Notes under the pieces: generated by a model | The model's database searches: none | Told to the model about the DNA's origin: nothing | The model's input: only the letters and a program-made list of their open reading frames with translations | Assembly (NCBI GenBank): GCA_025449115.1 | Contig: JAHLKC010000009.1 | Span: 310,001-374,000, forward strand | Origin: Chytridium lagenaria | Taxonomy: Eukaryota > Chytridiomycota > Chytridiomycetes > Chytridiales > Chytridiaceae | Reading direction: 5' to 3' | Length of the DNA: 64,000 nucleotides | Made by a program: the position numbers and the translations under genes | In this document: positions 34,901 through 46,860 of the stretch, piece after piece | Layout: every line of letters begins with the position of its first letter | How positions within the stretch are numbered: position 1 is the stretch's first letter

Positions 34901-36776
34901 GTCGACGTGTAAGTTACCTAATTAGTTTAGAAAGTTAATGCAGTATTATAATTACGTCTCCAGCATAATGGCGAACACCAAACTGGATCTTCGAAGTTTT
35001 AGGGCGGATGAAGAACTGATTCTTCTCGTATTGCTGGAAAAGCTTTCCAACCCAACTTTCGTCAGATCCTTTAGGCACTTTTGTCTCTTCATCCAGAAGC
35101 GACAAAATTCCAATTGGTTTCATCTCAATGAGATCCAAACACAGCTGGTTGTCGACGAACTTAATACTCTCCCAGCTAATATTTTCTTTGGTGTACTAAT
35201 TAAGTTTAGAAAGTGAGCGTCGTCCAAGGTGAACTGGGCATATGAGAACAGGAAGACATTTACCTCTTCTTGCTCCAACTTGAAAATAAACTGGTTGAAG
35301 AACTGTTGAAGCTTTTCATTTGTGTAATTAATGCAGAACTGTTCGAAGCTATTGACCTGTGACATTTTTTAGCCTTCTTCTTACAGGAGGAATATTGGTA
35401 TAAAAACAACTCGAACCTCAAAAACTTCGAAACCGAAGATATCAAGCACACCAGCAAAATTCTTTGGTGCTGTCTTCGGCATTAAAGAAGTGTTGATAAA
35501 TTCAAGGATTCTTTGGAACAAGTTATCATAAAGAGATTTGGCAATGCTATCACGGTTTTCGACTCCCTAACACATTATAAATAAACACAATTACTGGTGG
35601 TGAAACAAACCTGAGCTCCTTTAAGGGGAACCATTGTAACTTCGTTTCTCACACTTAATCGCCTGAAGCACAAGGTATCAGTAAGTTTAGATCGATCCAC
35701 ACCCAAGAGCTCGGCAACGGTCTCGACGACTTCAGGGTTTGACACCCTCACAGATTCTTTACTCATTCCTCCTTGTAGGCAATATTCCCCAACCAGAGAA
35801 TTGCAGCGAGTGTACGGAATATCCCATCCATTTCCGAGGAACCCATGTTTAAAACCATCATCGCCAATTTCAATCCTTCAAACTGCTTCTTGTCGTTTAC
35901 TCCTTGTATCTCTATGCACCCGCTTTGCGACAAGTAGTGAAATTCACTCGGAGAGTTCAATTTATATCTGCCCTTCTCGTCGTCATTCGTTCCGGCAAGG
36001 AACTCGTAGAAGACATGATAATTCCTTTCCGTGGGTGATTGCTTCGCAATACGGGATTTCTCAAGGAGGTAGCTCACGACTGAGGCTCCAATAATTTGAA
36101 CTTTATGGTCCAGATGAACCTGGATAAACTTTCCGAAACGAGAGGAATTGTTGTTCCGAACCGTCTTGGCATTACCTTTTTATTAAATTTAATACGAATC
36201 CCAAAAACTGCGCATACCAAAACTTTCCAAAACCGTGTTTGCCTCCAGAACTTGCTGCTGAATCCATGATTCACCGCCTTGGTTAGGACTCACAGGACTA
36301 TGCGAACTCGTTTGGGTGGATGAAGTAGCGGCTGTCCAATAAGCAAGAATTGACTTTGTGCTTTCGGATTTTCCAGCTCCACTCTCTCCGGAGATAATCA
36401 CAGACTGATTCTCACGTTGGGTCCTAATATTCTGCAAGGCCTGCTCCGCCAGCGCAAATATATGGGGAGAGTTTTCTGGTAACCTCTTGCCCGTGTACTG
36501 CTTAATAGTAGACGTTCCATAAATGTCCAATGACTCATATGGATTGAGCGCAACAAGAATTGATCCCGTGTAGGTCTAGAATCGCCGTCAGTGAAACTCG
36601 CAGAGAAAGCCAACTTACATATATCTGTCTAGACGTGTATCTCGCCTGTAAGTTAGTCAAAATGGCATTCTCTGTCAATTCTGACAGAGTTGTCATGTCC
36701 TCAACCGGCCATGCTGCGTCTAAGGTGCCCGTCAGTTCGTATCTACTACTCAAGGTCATCACTTACCCCCACCCAT
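28993..36776 (-). CDS. Dual MyTH4-FERM unconventional myosin (class VII-like)
   Basis: An actin motor of about 2,000 residues. ATG 36774-36776 ([12 protein letters not shown]) starts directly at the motor, without an N-terminal SH3 extension. Motor motifs: [21 protein letters not shown]-loop [63 protein letters not shown], and the converter [15 protein letters not shown]...[11 protein letters not shown]-type helices lie at 33950-34270, followed by a linker. MyTH4-1 (about 32450-33000) has [15 protein letters not shown] and [19 protein letters not shown]-1 (31250-32430) has PCRFHL...ITSVTTA-like lobes and [16 protein letters not shown]. MyTH4-2 (30400-30950) has [15 protein letters not shown]-2 (28993-30350) has [15 protein letters not shown] and ends [20 protein letters not shown]. 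Such myosins drive filopodia and adhesion. More than 20 short introns are implied; some frame breaks remain unresolved. Divergent from the GTPase-like gene. Confidence 0.9.
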
Positions 36777-37098
36777 CGTTGTCGATGTCTACAGCAAGAA
36801 AGCGAATGCGGAATCAGTGAACTCAAAAAGGGCAAAGTGAGAAAGGGGTCAATCACAGGATATTAAGAATCATGACCCATGCACAATCAGGATTTGCGCA
36901 TACGAGAGGAGGATTTCCTTATAAGGTTACCGGCTGTCCGTTCTGTATCGATCAGTCTTCTACCCTTTATATTGAGCGTCATCTTGTGAAGACTCGTCGT
37001 CATGCAGAAAGAGGACAGGCAAAACTCACGACGCATCTCCGTCAACACTCAAGCCAGCGGTGTGTTTGCATCAGAGGCAAGAGATATTATCGGCGATC
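36777..37098. promoter_or_regulatory. Divergent promoter region, myosin and GTPase-like gene
   Basis: Only 322 bases separate the two inferred start codons, so the genes probably share a promoter region. I see no clear TATA box. The short open frames here carry no known motif. Confidence 0.4.
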
Positions 37099-38265
37099 AT
37101 GGGAATAGCTTTGGCGGTGGGGTCAAGCTCTCTGTGGGTACAAGGTTTGGCGGGAGGGGAGGGGGCAGGCGCAAACCCTTCCCCTTACAACACGTTCCAT
37201 GCAGATAAGGTGAGCGGGGAGAATTTGTCGGGTTCGAAGGATGTTATGGCGTTTATGGAAGATCAATTCGGACAGCAGGAGCAGGACGAACGGATGCGGA
37301 GGTTAGGACTCCAGCCATTTTTGTTTTATCGTTACCGCAGACAGCTAATGATGTTTTCCACGTGTCTCTTGATGTAGAAAGAAATACATGGATGTCGAGA
37401 GTGACTATGATTTCAGCTTTAAAGTCGCTATTGTCGGAGGAAAGTCTGTGGGAAAGAAGAGTCTTGTAAGCAAAGAATGTGGTGCGTTCCATTATTCTTA
37501 ACATAACATGTTAAACTCTATTAGAAAAGGACTTTAGTAATCCACGACTTCAACGCAGCAACCAAAAAAACGAGTTCATAGGGATAAATTTCCAGGTAAT
37601 TCCGCTAGATTTCTCACCCATATTGAAACGAACATGCGAGTCCAGAAAAAGACATACAGTGTTGAAGGAAAAAAGGTATTGATGGAGTTTTGGACCGCTC
37701 CGTCAAGCGAATCATACATGGGATTATCATCGCGGATGTTGTCAACAACAGCAGCCGCGGTCTTTGTCTTTAATCCTTACGACAAAGTCTCCTATGACGC
37801 GGCTCAGAGGTGGATTAGTCTTTTCTATAAAGAATACCAGGCACCCGGAGATTCCGAGCCAGCGATCCCATATCCTCCGCGAGTATTATTAGCAAACCTT
37901 GTAGAAAAAGACCGTGCAGAGCGTAAGGTATCAGAACAAGACGCAAGATCCTACGCTACCAGAAACGGCCTTCTCTACCACGAGTGCAAGTAAGTTTTTC
38001 ACTTAATTTTTAACTTGGTTTGACGCAAACTTCTAGTTTCCGGAAAAAGAAGGACTTCAATTTTCTCTTTATATCTATCGCCCACAAAGTCCTTGGTCCC
38101 ATACTCTCCCAAAAAGGCGCCGAACTCCCCTTCGCCGCTCTCGAGCGACAAGTGAAAGTCCAGGTCTCACTAACAGCCCCCCTCAAACTCCGATTCCTGC
38201 AAAATGTAAAATCGCGAAGACCCAACAGAAATGTTGCCACACAAGCAGTAGACTGGCTTGCATGA
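37099..38265 (+). CDS. Degenerate Rab-like small GTPase-fold protein
   Basis: ATG 37099 starts MGIALAVGSSSLW, followed by a variable N-terminal region ending DQFGQQEQDERMRR. After an intron the fold begins: DYDFSFKVAIVGGKSVGKKS. This aligns with the Rab P-loop, but Lys replaces the Mg-binding Ser/Thr after GK. Later segments follow Rab spacing: KKVLMEFWTAPSSES in place of the WDTAGQE motif, then AAAVFVFNPYDKVSYDAAQR, RVLLANLVEKD in place of NKxD, and ARSYATRNGLLYHECN. The C-terminal part is basic, ends VDWLA and lacks a prenylation Cys motif. Nucleotide hydrolysis is therefore doubtful, which is inference. It could belong to a divergent Rab-like or pseudoGTPase family; I cannot name it. There are four or more short introns. 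Confidence 0.65.
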
Positions 38266-38737
38266 AGAAGAAAGACTATAAAAGATTTCAAGCGCATTCT
38301 GTATATATGGATCCAATAAAACTGGGACCAAAAAACAAATTCTTGCGCCAAAATGGCATACCAAGGGCCACGATTCTACATTCCTACCGCTCCCCTCAAT
38401 AATGGATAGAAGACAAAAGTCATAAATAAATGGAGCGAACCAAGAAAGGGGAGAAGGGTAAAGCAATCAAGAAAATAAACTGACGAAGATATAAGATAAA
38501 GCAAAAACATAATGAAAGATCATACACCAGAAATCAGAGGAAATAAGTAACGGGAACATACGAAAAACACGTCCACCATAAAAAGGTGGTAGGAAAACCA
38601 TCAGCAACGTCGACATATCGAAAGCATAAGCTTAATCATTATTCCTTGCAAGTTGCAACATGCCCGGGGGAAGCTACACACAAAAACCCCTCAAAGCAAA
38701 ATTGGGAGGTTCTAAGCATTGCACAAAAGGCCAAATC
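38266..38737. other. Convergent intergenic region, GTPase-like gene and YAK1
   Basis: These 472 bases are A-rich on the plus strand, with many AAAA runs, and form the 3' flanks of convergent genes. No gene or repeat is recognised. Confidence 0.4.
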
Positions 38738-41700
38738 TCAAACATTCCCATCCTCCTCCCCAATAGTACTAGGGAAGTCCGGTGTAGGTGCCTTCCCACT
38801 CCCCGCCGAAACTCTCCCCGCCAAATACTCTCCCTCCTGATACCCAAAATCCCCCTTCACCGAAGCTGGTATAGACGGCATAGATCCGTGATGTGTAAGT
38901 GAACCCTGATAAGGCTGCTGCGGGAAAGCGTTATGAGGATGATGTTGCACAATATTGGTCGGGATAGCGATTGGCTGCGTTCTCGATGGTCGGTTTCCAG
39001 ACCCATACGGTCCCGCTGATACAGACGCATTGGGATCAATTGGGACAAAGGTGTTGATCGGATGCATGCCACCATTGGGGCCGTAAACTTGTGAAGGGTG
39101 GGTATGACTAAATTGACCGAAGTTCCCTCGATCCGCGTGGCTAACGCTGCCTCTACGATTCAGTTGGCCAGTTGAAGCGCACACCCCATATTGGCCGTAA
39201 TGTGAATACATTTGCTGAGATGGATGCGCGCTCTGAGGTGGATTATGCTGATGTTGTTCATAGCTTGACGCGAGGGATGGTACAGAGTGGCGCTTTTGAA
39301 AGTAATGCGGACTCCCCCGTTTCCGTAAATAGGGGGTTGGTTTGACATTGGGGGTGGCTCTACCATGGCGTTAGGGATAGTGTTGGAGGGCCGGGAATAC
39401 ATAGTACGGAAATCCCCGCCATACATCGGTTGCCCGTTATTGTGATAACCGAATGATGGGGGTTGTTGAGGGGAATGCATGGGACCGTGTTGTGCCTGTT
39501 TCCAAAGCTGGCCAGCAGCTCTAGGTCCAGCACCAACATTCTGCATAGGTCGAACTGCAGGAGATGTCGATAATCCAGGATCTCCGTAAGGACTATTCGG
39601 CATAGGTCCATTCGGGTATCCCGTGTTATTATATCCCCACATCGCCTCTCCCTCACTACTAGGATGCTCCTTGAAATTCACTCCGGAGTCTTTTGGTCTC
39701 TTAAAGTTCGTATCGTTTCCGTTAACATTCTGCACTGGTCTGTCGTTCCTGCACCACGGAAGCCATCGATTTTAAATAAGCCATCATCTAAAGTCGGAGG
39801 AGCCCGAGGTGAAAACATCAGGTTATTGGCCGGATCATCCCTATCTGATCCAAAGGGTGCGACTTCAGGCTGCATCTGAACCTGTCTCGAGTAATTCGAC
39901 CCACCCTGTGACATATGACTATTCTGCTGAGAAGCGACGATATGCCGAGGCGGCCAAATCGGAGCATTGGGGATAGACGATCGTCGAGAAGCTCCATACT
40001 GAGGTGGCCGTGAGATATTTCCCAGAGCCGCCCAATATCTATTGTCTGAATCTCAGACTGAGTAAAAGAGCCTCGGCGACTTCCCTTGCTCGATGTCGCG
40101 GATGGAGAGCCAGCAAAACCTTTTGACCGATTCGACGCGGCAGAGGCGCTCTCCGTGTTTTCAAACGGGTCCCAGTCCGCCGATAATCCCATACTGGGAA
40201 CACGGCTGACCAGCCTGTTTTCCGCTCCCCTTTCTCGCCCGTTCTCGGGTGATTTTCATTGGGATAGGTGTCGGGTGGGTTCGGATTAGATATTGAAGGA
40301 TCCATGAGGATTCCAAGGGGAAGCGAATAGGATGGGTCAAAGGGTCCATGGTTCAGCGCATCCACGCTTTTCATGACTAAGTCCGCATCATTCCCCATGG
40401 ATGGCGAAAGATGGTTCTGCTTGCTTTGCACAGATAGCGTTTGCGACCGTGCTTTTCGCAAAGGGAAGGGAGGTTGTTGGGCATATGCCATAGGCGGATG
40501 TGAGGATAATGCAGAAGGCAGTAATATGCGCACTATAGTTTGAGACGGGTCCATTACTATCCATCGGGATCTTCATCATATTGGGTGAGGCAGAGCCTGG
40601 TGCAGCGTAATATAGATCATGAAGTGGTGGCCCTCTTTGATCAACACCAGCCGAAAACGCGACTTGCGGTGAATATCCAGCCTGATGTTGTGTCCCTGGT
40701 GTAAGGACAAAGCCGCCGGAAGGCTTTTCTTGCAACGAAGACGGTAAAGGTACAGCATCAGTCCCCCTTCACCCCCCAAAGTCATGTCAGCAAGGTTATC
40801 GGTAACCTGACCGACAATAAACTCTTCCTGACCTCCCCTCACTTGCCCAGAAAGCCGTCTCCCAGCTTGCGATCCATCGACACTGGCCACCTCACCCGTT
40901 TCCGACATAGCTTCACTCAGCTCATCTACCTTCTGCAACGCAAAAGGTCCGGCGGCAAAATCGTTTGCATGAATATCTGTTAGGGTATCCGGAACTCCTG
41001 CCAACTTCTCCTTAGAAGATGACCCAGAGCTCTTAACAGCCGTCTTATTCGGCCCACTTTGCTGCTGAATGGCAACGAGCCTTTGAAGCTGAGGAGGAAC
41101 AGTTTGAACCTTCGAACTGCTAATGGTATTGGCCCTGGGTCGTCTACCAGTTGTAGGAGGTGGTTGAATAATTGCAGCACCACCGTCACTTGGCATAGGT
41201 GGCCCTGTAAGACTAGGTGATTTGGAAACCAAAAGAGGCGGCGAGAAAGGCCCTGTAAACTTTTCTCCTGTCACAAAGGGGTGCATTTTCGCCTGCTGCG
41301 GTGACCAACGTTCCAAGGATTAAGTTGGAGCAAACCGGAGAGGAAATCGATAAATGCAAGACGATTTTGCATTTCTAATTGAGCGTAAGTTAGAATTCGC
41401 TAATTATCATAGGACAAACCTTTCTCTATTTCCTTTGTCGTAAGACCCTTCCGCATGACCGGATAGGCGTTAATGATCTCCTGTAGAGTCGTACCCGCAA
41501 AATACCTCTTGGAAGGTTGTTCTGCATTTCCAGTTTCCTGCACGTCAAAGCATTAGATCATTCATCATCATACGCACAAACAAATAAACCTCACCTTCAT
41601 ATACTGCTCCATACTCTTTAACCGCCACTGTCCCTTCCCCTCTCCAATCTTTTCAAAAAACTGGTGAGCACTCTTTCCCTTCTCGCACATATAACTATGT

Positions 41701-43591
41701 GGCACCCCCAGCATCTCTGCAATCCTCGACACCTGGTTGTATTCTGAGCTCCCAGGATATAACGGTAATCCAAGAAGAGTTCTGCGGCAATGCAGCCTAA
41801 TGACCACATATCAATGGAGGATGTGTAAGGTAGGCCCATAAGGACTTCAGGGGATCGGTAAAAGCGGGATTGGATGTAGGTATAGACGGTTTGGCTTTCG
41901 TGACAGGCGGATCCAAAATCGATGACTTTGATGGTAGGAGAGTCGAGGCTAAACAAAGAGAAAACGTAAGTTCCAATATCTTGGCCTAGAAGAATAACAG
42001 ACAGATGGAATGAAAAAGCCTACTTTTTCAGGAGAATGTTCTTTCAAAGGGAGTAGATGTAAAAAAATCAATTAGGTTAGATACCGTCAAGTCGAGAAAT
42101 GTTAAAACAAACCGACTAACCTCTGGTTTCAGATCGCAATGTATAATACGCGCCTTGTTTAAGACTATTAAGCATTCTAGGATTTGCTGCACAAACACTC
42201 GGACAAGATTCGTGCTCAATCCGCGGAATTGGTTTTGCTTAATAAGCTCATACAAGTTCACACTTAACATCTCAAAAATGATACAGAGGTGATTCCGGAA
42301 CAGAAACGTATCCTTCATGCAGACAATATGATGCTTTCCTTGCTTGTCATATTCATTGTTAAGCTGGCAGGAAAAAAGTCAGAACAAACACGTCCGAAAA
42401 AGCAAGAGATAAAATGGAAGCAATACTAACCATATCTAGGATGGCGACTTCGACTAAGGATTGATTATAATAGGCGGGTTTGTTTTTAATCACTTTAACC
42501 GCAACCTGCGCCTTTGTCTTGATATTTTGACATTTAACAACCTGTCCAAACGTCCCCTGTCCCAAAATATCAAGAATTTGATATCTGAATCATGTTTCAG
42601 TTAAATTAGGCAAATGTAAAACGAAAACCAAAGTCTCGAACAGGAAACGTACTGCTGGCCTTCCTGCGACCCAAGAATATCGTTCACATAAAGAATGTAA
42701 TCCCAGTCTTCATTATCAAAGCCATCGTTGTGAGAAGGTTTAGAGGGTTTGGTGAGTACTCTTCGAGGGTTGTGTTGTGTCTGATAATCGAACTGAGGGT
42801 TGCAACGGGTATAAGTTCGAGTAACATATTTTGTCATGCGTGCAAGTGGCTATAGAAGTAACAGAATGAGAGAGAATTTATAGAGTTAGAACATTCTTCA
42901 TATAAATTTGACGCCACTTGACTTACCCCTGCATAGTCATCAGCCGGCTTTTTCAAAGTTGTCCTATACTCCTTGTAATTTGACACAGGACGAAACCCAA
43001 TCCCCGCCAAATTCGACTTCTCACCCTCAAAGTTATTATCTCGCGGCAAAACGCTCTGCACAAACGCGTTTCGTTTCCGTTCAAGCTTCTGCACGTTCGA
43101 GTTATTAGTGGGCAGCGGTGATTCAGGATCCCGCAAGGCAGAGGACGTGGAGGAGGATGCAGGTGTTGCGGGGATGGTGAAGGAGTTTGTTGAAGAGGGT
43201 AGAGCGAGAGGTGACGCGGATGCTGTCGATGTATTGAGTTGTGCTGCTGTTGATGAAAGATATGTTGTAGATGCTGATGGTGTCCGAGGAATGGCTGAGG
43301 GAGGTGGAAAAGGGGTCTTTAAAAGGTCGACGGAGGCGGTCAAGGCGGCGGTGGCGAGACTGGTTTCCTTTGTTGTCAGTTTGGTATCGATTTGAACTTT
43401 GGGAAAGCCTGATCGTTGGATGGTCTAAAAATGGTGGCGGGATATAAAGGAATATGAGTACAGGTTATTTGGCTGCTTTTACAATGGGAAGAAGATGCGT
43501 GTGGATTGATGAGAGGAAAGATTTCGTTGATGGATGGCGGACTTGATCCCCTTCGCAATCCTTTGCAGTCCCACTTGGCATCTTTCGACAT
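38738..43591 (-). CDS. YAK1: YAK1-type DYRK-family protein kinase
   Basis: YAK1 is a dual-specificity kinase that slows growth under stress and acts against PKA/TOR signalling. The YAK signature precedes the kinase: [40 protein letters not shown] and LYVNDILG. Catalytic motifs: GQGTFGQV (Gly loop), VAVKVIKNK (Lys), HCDLKPEN (catalytic loop, HCD as usual for DYRKs), [10 protein letters not shown] (DFG) and [14 protein letters not shown] (YxY activation loop); then [17 protein letters not shown] and [13 protein letters not shown] long Pro/Gln/Asn/Ser-rich tail (38738-41290) ends [11 protein letters not shown] missing base near 41313 breaks the end of the kinase domain (LQLNP to [13 protein letters not shown]). 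The start is uncertain: ATG 43591 ([10 protein letters not shown]) needs a frame change near 43400, and a possible earlier exon starts at ATG 43892. Confidence 0.92.
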
Positions 43592-44416
43592 AAAGATATG
43601 CTCCCACCGAAAGAAGAGTTATTGCTCACTCGGATGCCATCAAAGCATCGTCGCGGGTAAGGTTTTCGGTCCATCATACTTCAAAGTCTCGACCCCATCA
43701 AATCCTGAAGGTCCAGATTGCAACTATTTCACTGTCACAAGTCCATACGGAAACAAAGAGGGGAGTGCGCATTCCATGATACAAGTCAAATACGATAATG
43801 ACCTGATTGACCGATGCAGGTGAGGTAAGAGCTCCATCGGATTGCTGTGGCGGTGGGGTTGAGGACGGCACCCCCACGGCCGAAGGATCCATTCTCCTCT
43901 GTGGTTTGGTTCACACCACAAACGGCAAGATAAGATGTGATGAACGTATGCGTTTCTTTACAGGAAGCCAGCGGTGAATGACGGACGCAGCACCCGATCG
44001 TTCGATGCCTCGCAGGACAATGAGCTCCAGCTAGATGACGATGAATGCTTTGATGGGCACTTTTGTGTGTGTGTGTTGTCCCAATACAAATTTCACAACT
44101 GCAAAATTTTCAAAGTGGTCCCTTGACATCCGTCCACCATCTGCCATCCATTCATCGTCGACATCCCAAACCGGAACAAACGCGACGCGTTTGGGGGGGG
44201 GCAGGAGATTGAACGCGCGAAATATATCGTCGTTTTTCGAAGAAAAGTGATAAGAGGTGGATGATCCTTTGTTTGCTGACGTGCGTGCAGGTGGGCGTGA
44301 CTGGAAAGGAGGTGCAAGTTGATGTACAAAGGGGGATACACATGTATATTCGATATAAATAATAATATAAAGTCTCTCAGGGGGAGCAGCATCATAGCTA
44401 ATAACGATAGTAGAGT
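43592..44416. other. Intergenic region upstream of YAK1
   Basis: These 825 bases separate the YAK1 start from the stop of an upstream membrane-protein gene on the same strand. A candidate non-coding or first exon of YAK1 begins at ATG 43890-43892 on the minus strand (MDPSAVGVPSSTPPPQQSDG) and could end in a GT donor near 43810. An eight-G run lies near 44194. No other gene is recognised. Confidence 0.35.
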
Positions 44417-46641
44417 TCAATCTGTTTTTTTGGGTGAGACCTTGAAAAAGTGTCTCCTCATATCCTCCCATGCAGCAATTGCAAACGGAATAACCTTCCC
44501 CCGTATCTCCACGACGCTCCAAGCCACAAGCTTTGAAACCGCCTCAAAAGCAACTCTTAACCCCAACGTCTCAAAAAGCACTCCAGACCGGATGTTGGCC
44601 ATCGTTCGTTCTACTAACACCCACAGAGGTTGACTGGCCTCCCAAAAGGCGTGGATGAGAGGGTGAGCAAGTGATTTCGTGTAGGCAAGGAGCTTGATAA
44701 CGAGTTTAGACCAAATAAGAGTTGTGGCCACCGTGTACTTGACCATGACAGTGGTCATAGACGATACAAGCGCTGCGGCTTTTGCAAAAACGGCACGGGA
44801 TTCAAGGAAGAGATATGTGGACTCCAACACATAGTGTACCTAAGCAGATTAAAGCTTATAAGTAAAATAGCAATAAATTATGTACAGATGTCAACAGTGA
44901 GCAACTTACCATGTTGATACAAGAATATGCCATGGAAAGACCAAACCGTCCAACAACAGCAATATATTGTGGGATCTTACGGAACAACTCTCTAATTCTT
45001 GAGCGCTCCAACAGTGTATGCAGATCATTCAAGCAGGCATGAACAAAGTCGCCCAAACGGTCCAAACCCACCGTCAATAACCTCCACCCTTCCCTCAAAG
45101 TCTCACGACACCGTCCCCAAACCGGCACAGCTGCTTGATAGAAGGCAACCGATGCCGCGGCAACGCGCTCGATCATGGTCCAAAGAGCGGCACCAGAGGT
45201 TTTGATAACGGATTGAATATGGGGGTACAGCCCCGCAACGCGTTCGTGCGTTAATTTAGCGGCGCCGTATATGGCGCTAAAGATGGATTTGAAAAAGGGG
45301 ACGATGACGGGATCCCACTATCGTGAATGACGGTGCCGAAATGGTGGATAGAAGATTGCAAGCGTTTTAAAAGAGATTTTGTGGAAGCAAGAAAGAGGCT
45401 CGTGACTCGCTCTGTTAGAGACCATAGTCGAGAAAAGGAAGCACTGAGAAATGTTATGAGGTCTGGGGAATATCTGTCCCAAGCCTGTTTGGCTGTTTTA
45501 AAAAAAACGTTATAAGCATCATAGTAAGAGGTAATAGACGAACAAATATGTCGATATGCGAAATTTACACATAGTAGTTTACCTTTTGTTTGAGCACGCT
45601 GTAGGACGACAACCGACTTTCCAATAAGAACTGGTGTCCAATGCAAGGTCTTATTTAAAGTCCAGTTGGCAGCCTCCAAAGATGCCGTTGTAGTAACAGA
45701 AGCAGTGGTATGAATAAGGACAGGCACGGCCAAAAGTGTGAGCATGCCGAACCTCACAACTTTCTCCTTCACAGTCGACGTATTCACCTTGGTATCTTCG
45801 CTATTCTGCTCATCAGAAGACGAAATATACACCGGCGGCGGATCGCCATAGATTTCACCATTATCTTCTTCTATATTATCGCCTCGGGTGGGCTTCTTTG
45901 CTGCAGGCGGGAGAGAAAAGCTTGGCGCCACCACCGATCTGGGAGAAGATTTCGTCGATAGCTCGGGAGATCCCAAAGCATCGTGGAACGTCTTATCTTC
46001 ATCGTCACTAAAGTATCGTTGAGGTACTCTCCGTGCAGAAACAAGCTTCTCGGCAGTTTTAAGCGCCTTTCCAACCGACTCCCCAACGATTCCTCCATCA
46101 ACGGTGAACTCAAAGGAACGCGGCTTCCTTCATCAGCTGGCCGGAACTCGACTTGATAATGCCCCCGATCTGTTTTAACAAAGACGAGCTTTGTGTTGAG
46201 CTTCTTTGCAACGGCTGAAAGGGATCCATGTAATGCTACTGCGCACAACAGCCCCATGTAGGCAGAAAGGGCCATGGCGAGGGAAATGGGGAGGAGGGTG
46301 GATGAAAGGATAAAAAACATCATGATCGATGCGGGTACGGTGCTGAGGGCTGCAGCGGTACGGACGAGGTGGACGTGTTGAACGGGAGATGGTGAAGGGA
46401 GGGAGGTGTGAGGCTTGTTGAAGTGTGGTGCTGTCGGCTTTGCGTGTTGTGATAGAGAGGAAGAAGGAGGGTAAATGGAAGAGGTCGAAGATGAAGGAGA
46501 TGGTTGCGAGGTAGATGACGCCCGCAGCACAGAGGCTGCAGCCCGGTATGCATCGCTGGATGGGTCCGAGCGAGACATTGGTCGAGCGTCTCCACCAAAC
46601 CTTTGAAGGAAAAGGAAAATTTCTCTTTGCTTGGGTGCCAT
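44417..46641 (-). CDS. Unknown multi-helix membrane protein
   Basis: Family not recognised. ATG 46639-46641 starts MAPKQREIFLFLQRFGG. A Ser/Pro-rich region follows, then a hydrophobic block (AALSTVPASIMMFFILSSTL plus LPISLAMALSAYMGLLCAVA), consistent with two membrane helices. Next is a segment with VEFRPADEG and, in the adjoining frame, FEFTVDGGIVGESVGKALKT; the change near 46110 is probably one indel. A second hydrophobic segment (RFGMLTLLAVPVLIHTTASV) is followed by amphipathic helices that recur (AKQAWDRYSPDLITFLSASF; VAFYQAAVPVWGRCRETLRE; HAFWEASQPLWVLVERTM). It ends FFKVSPKKTD. The repeated Trp-containing helices, about 20-30 residues each, suggest a membrane-surface or lipid-binding role, but this is inference. 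Confidence 0.6.
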
Positions 46642-46860
46642 GACGTCAAAGGCTTGTGTGGATCGGGGATGAATAAAAATAAAAATAAAAAATAAAATGG
46701 AAACGCCCTTTATTACGTACAGAAGAATGCAACTGAAACAACAATGCCCAAGGCCAAGCTTGCCAAAGTGTTAAACAAGACTCACACCAAAACAAAGCCA
46801 AAAGGAGAAACAATAGAAAATGAGGGGGGGGAAGAAGATGCATGTGAGAATGATCGATAT

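Noticed and set aside
43108..43395. 95-codon plus-strand frame rich in Val, Ala and Gly
   Set aside because: It is antisense to the Ser/Thr/Ala-rich N-terminal part of YAK1.
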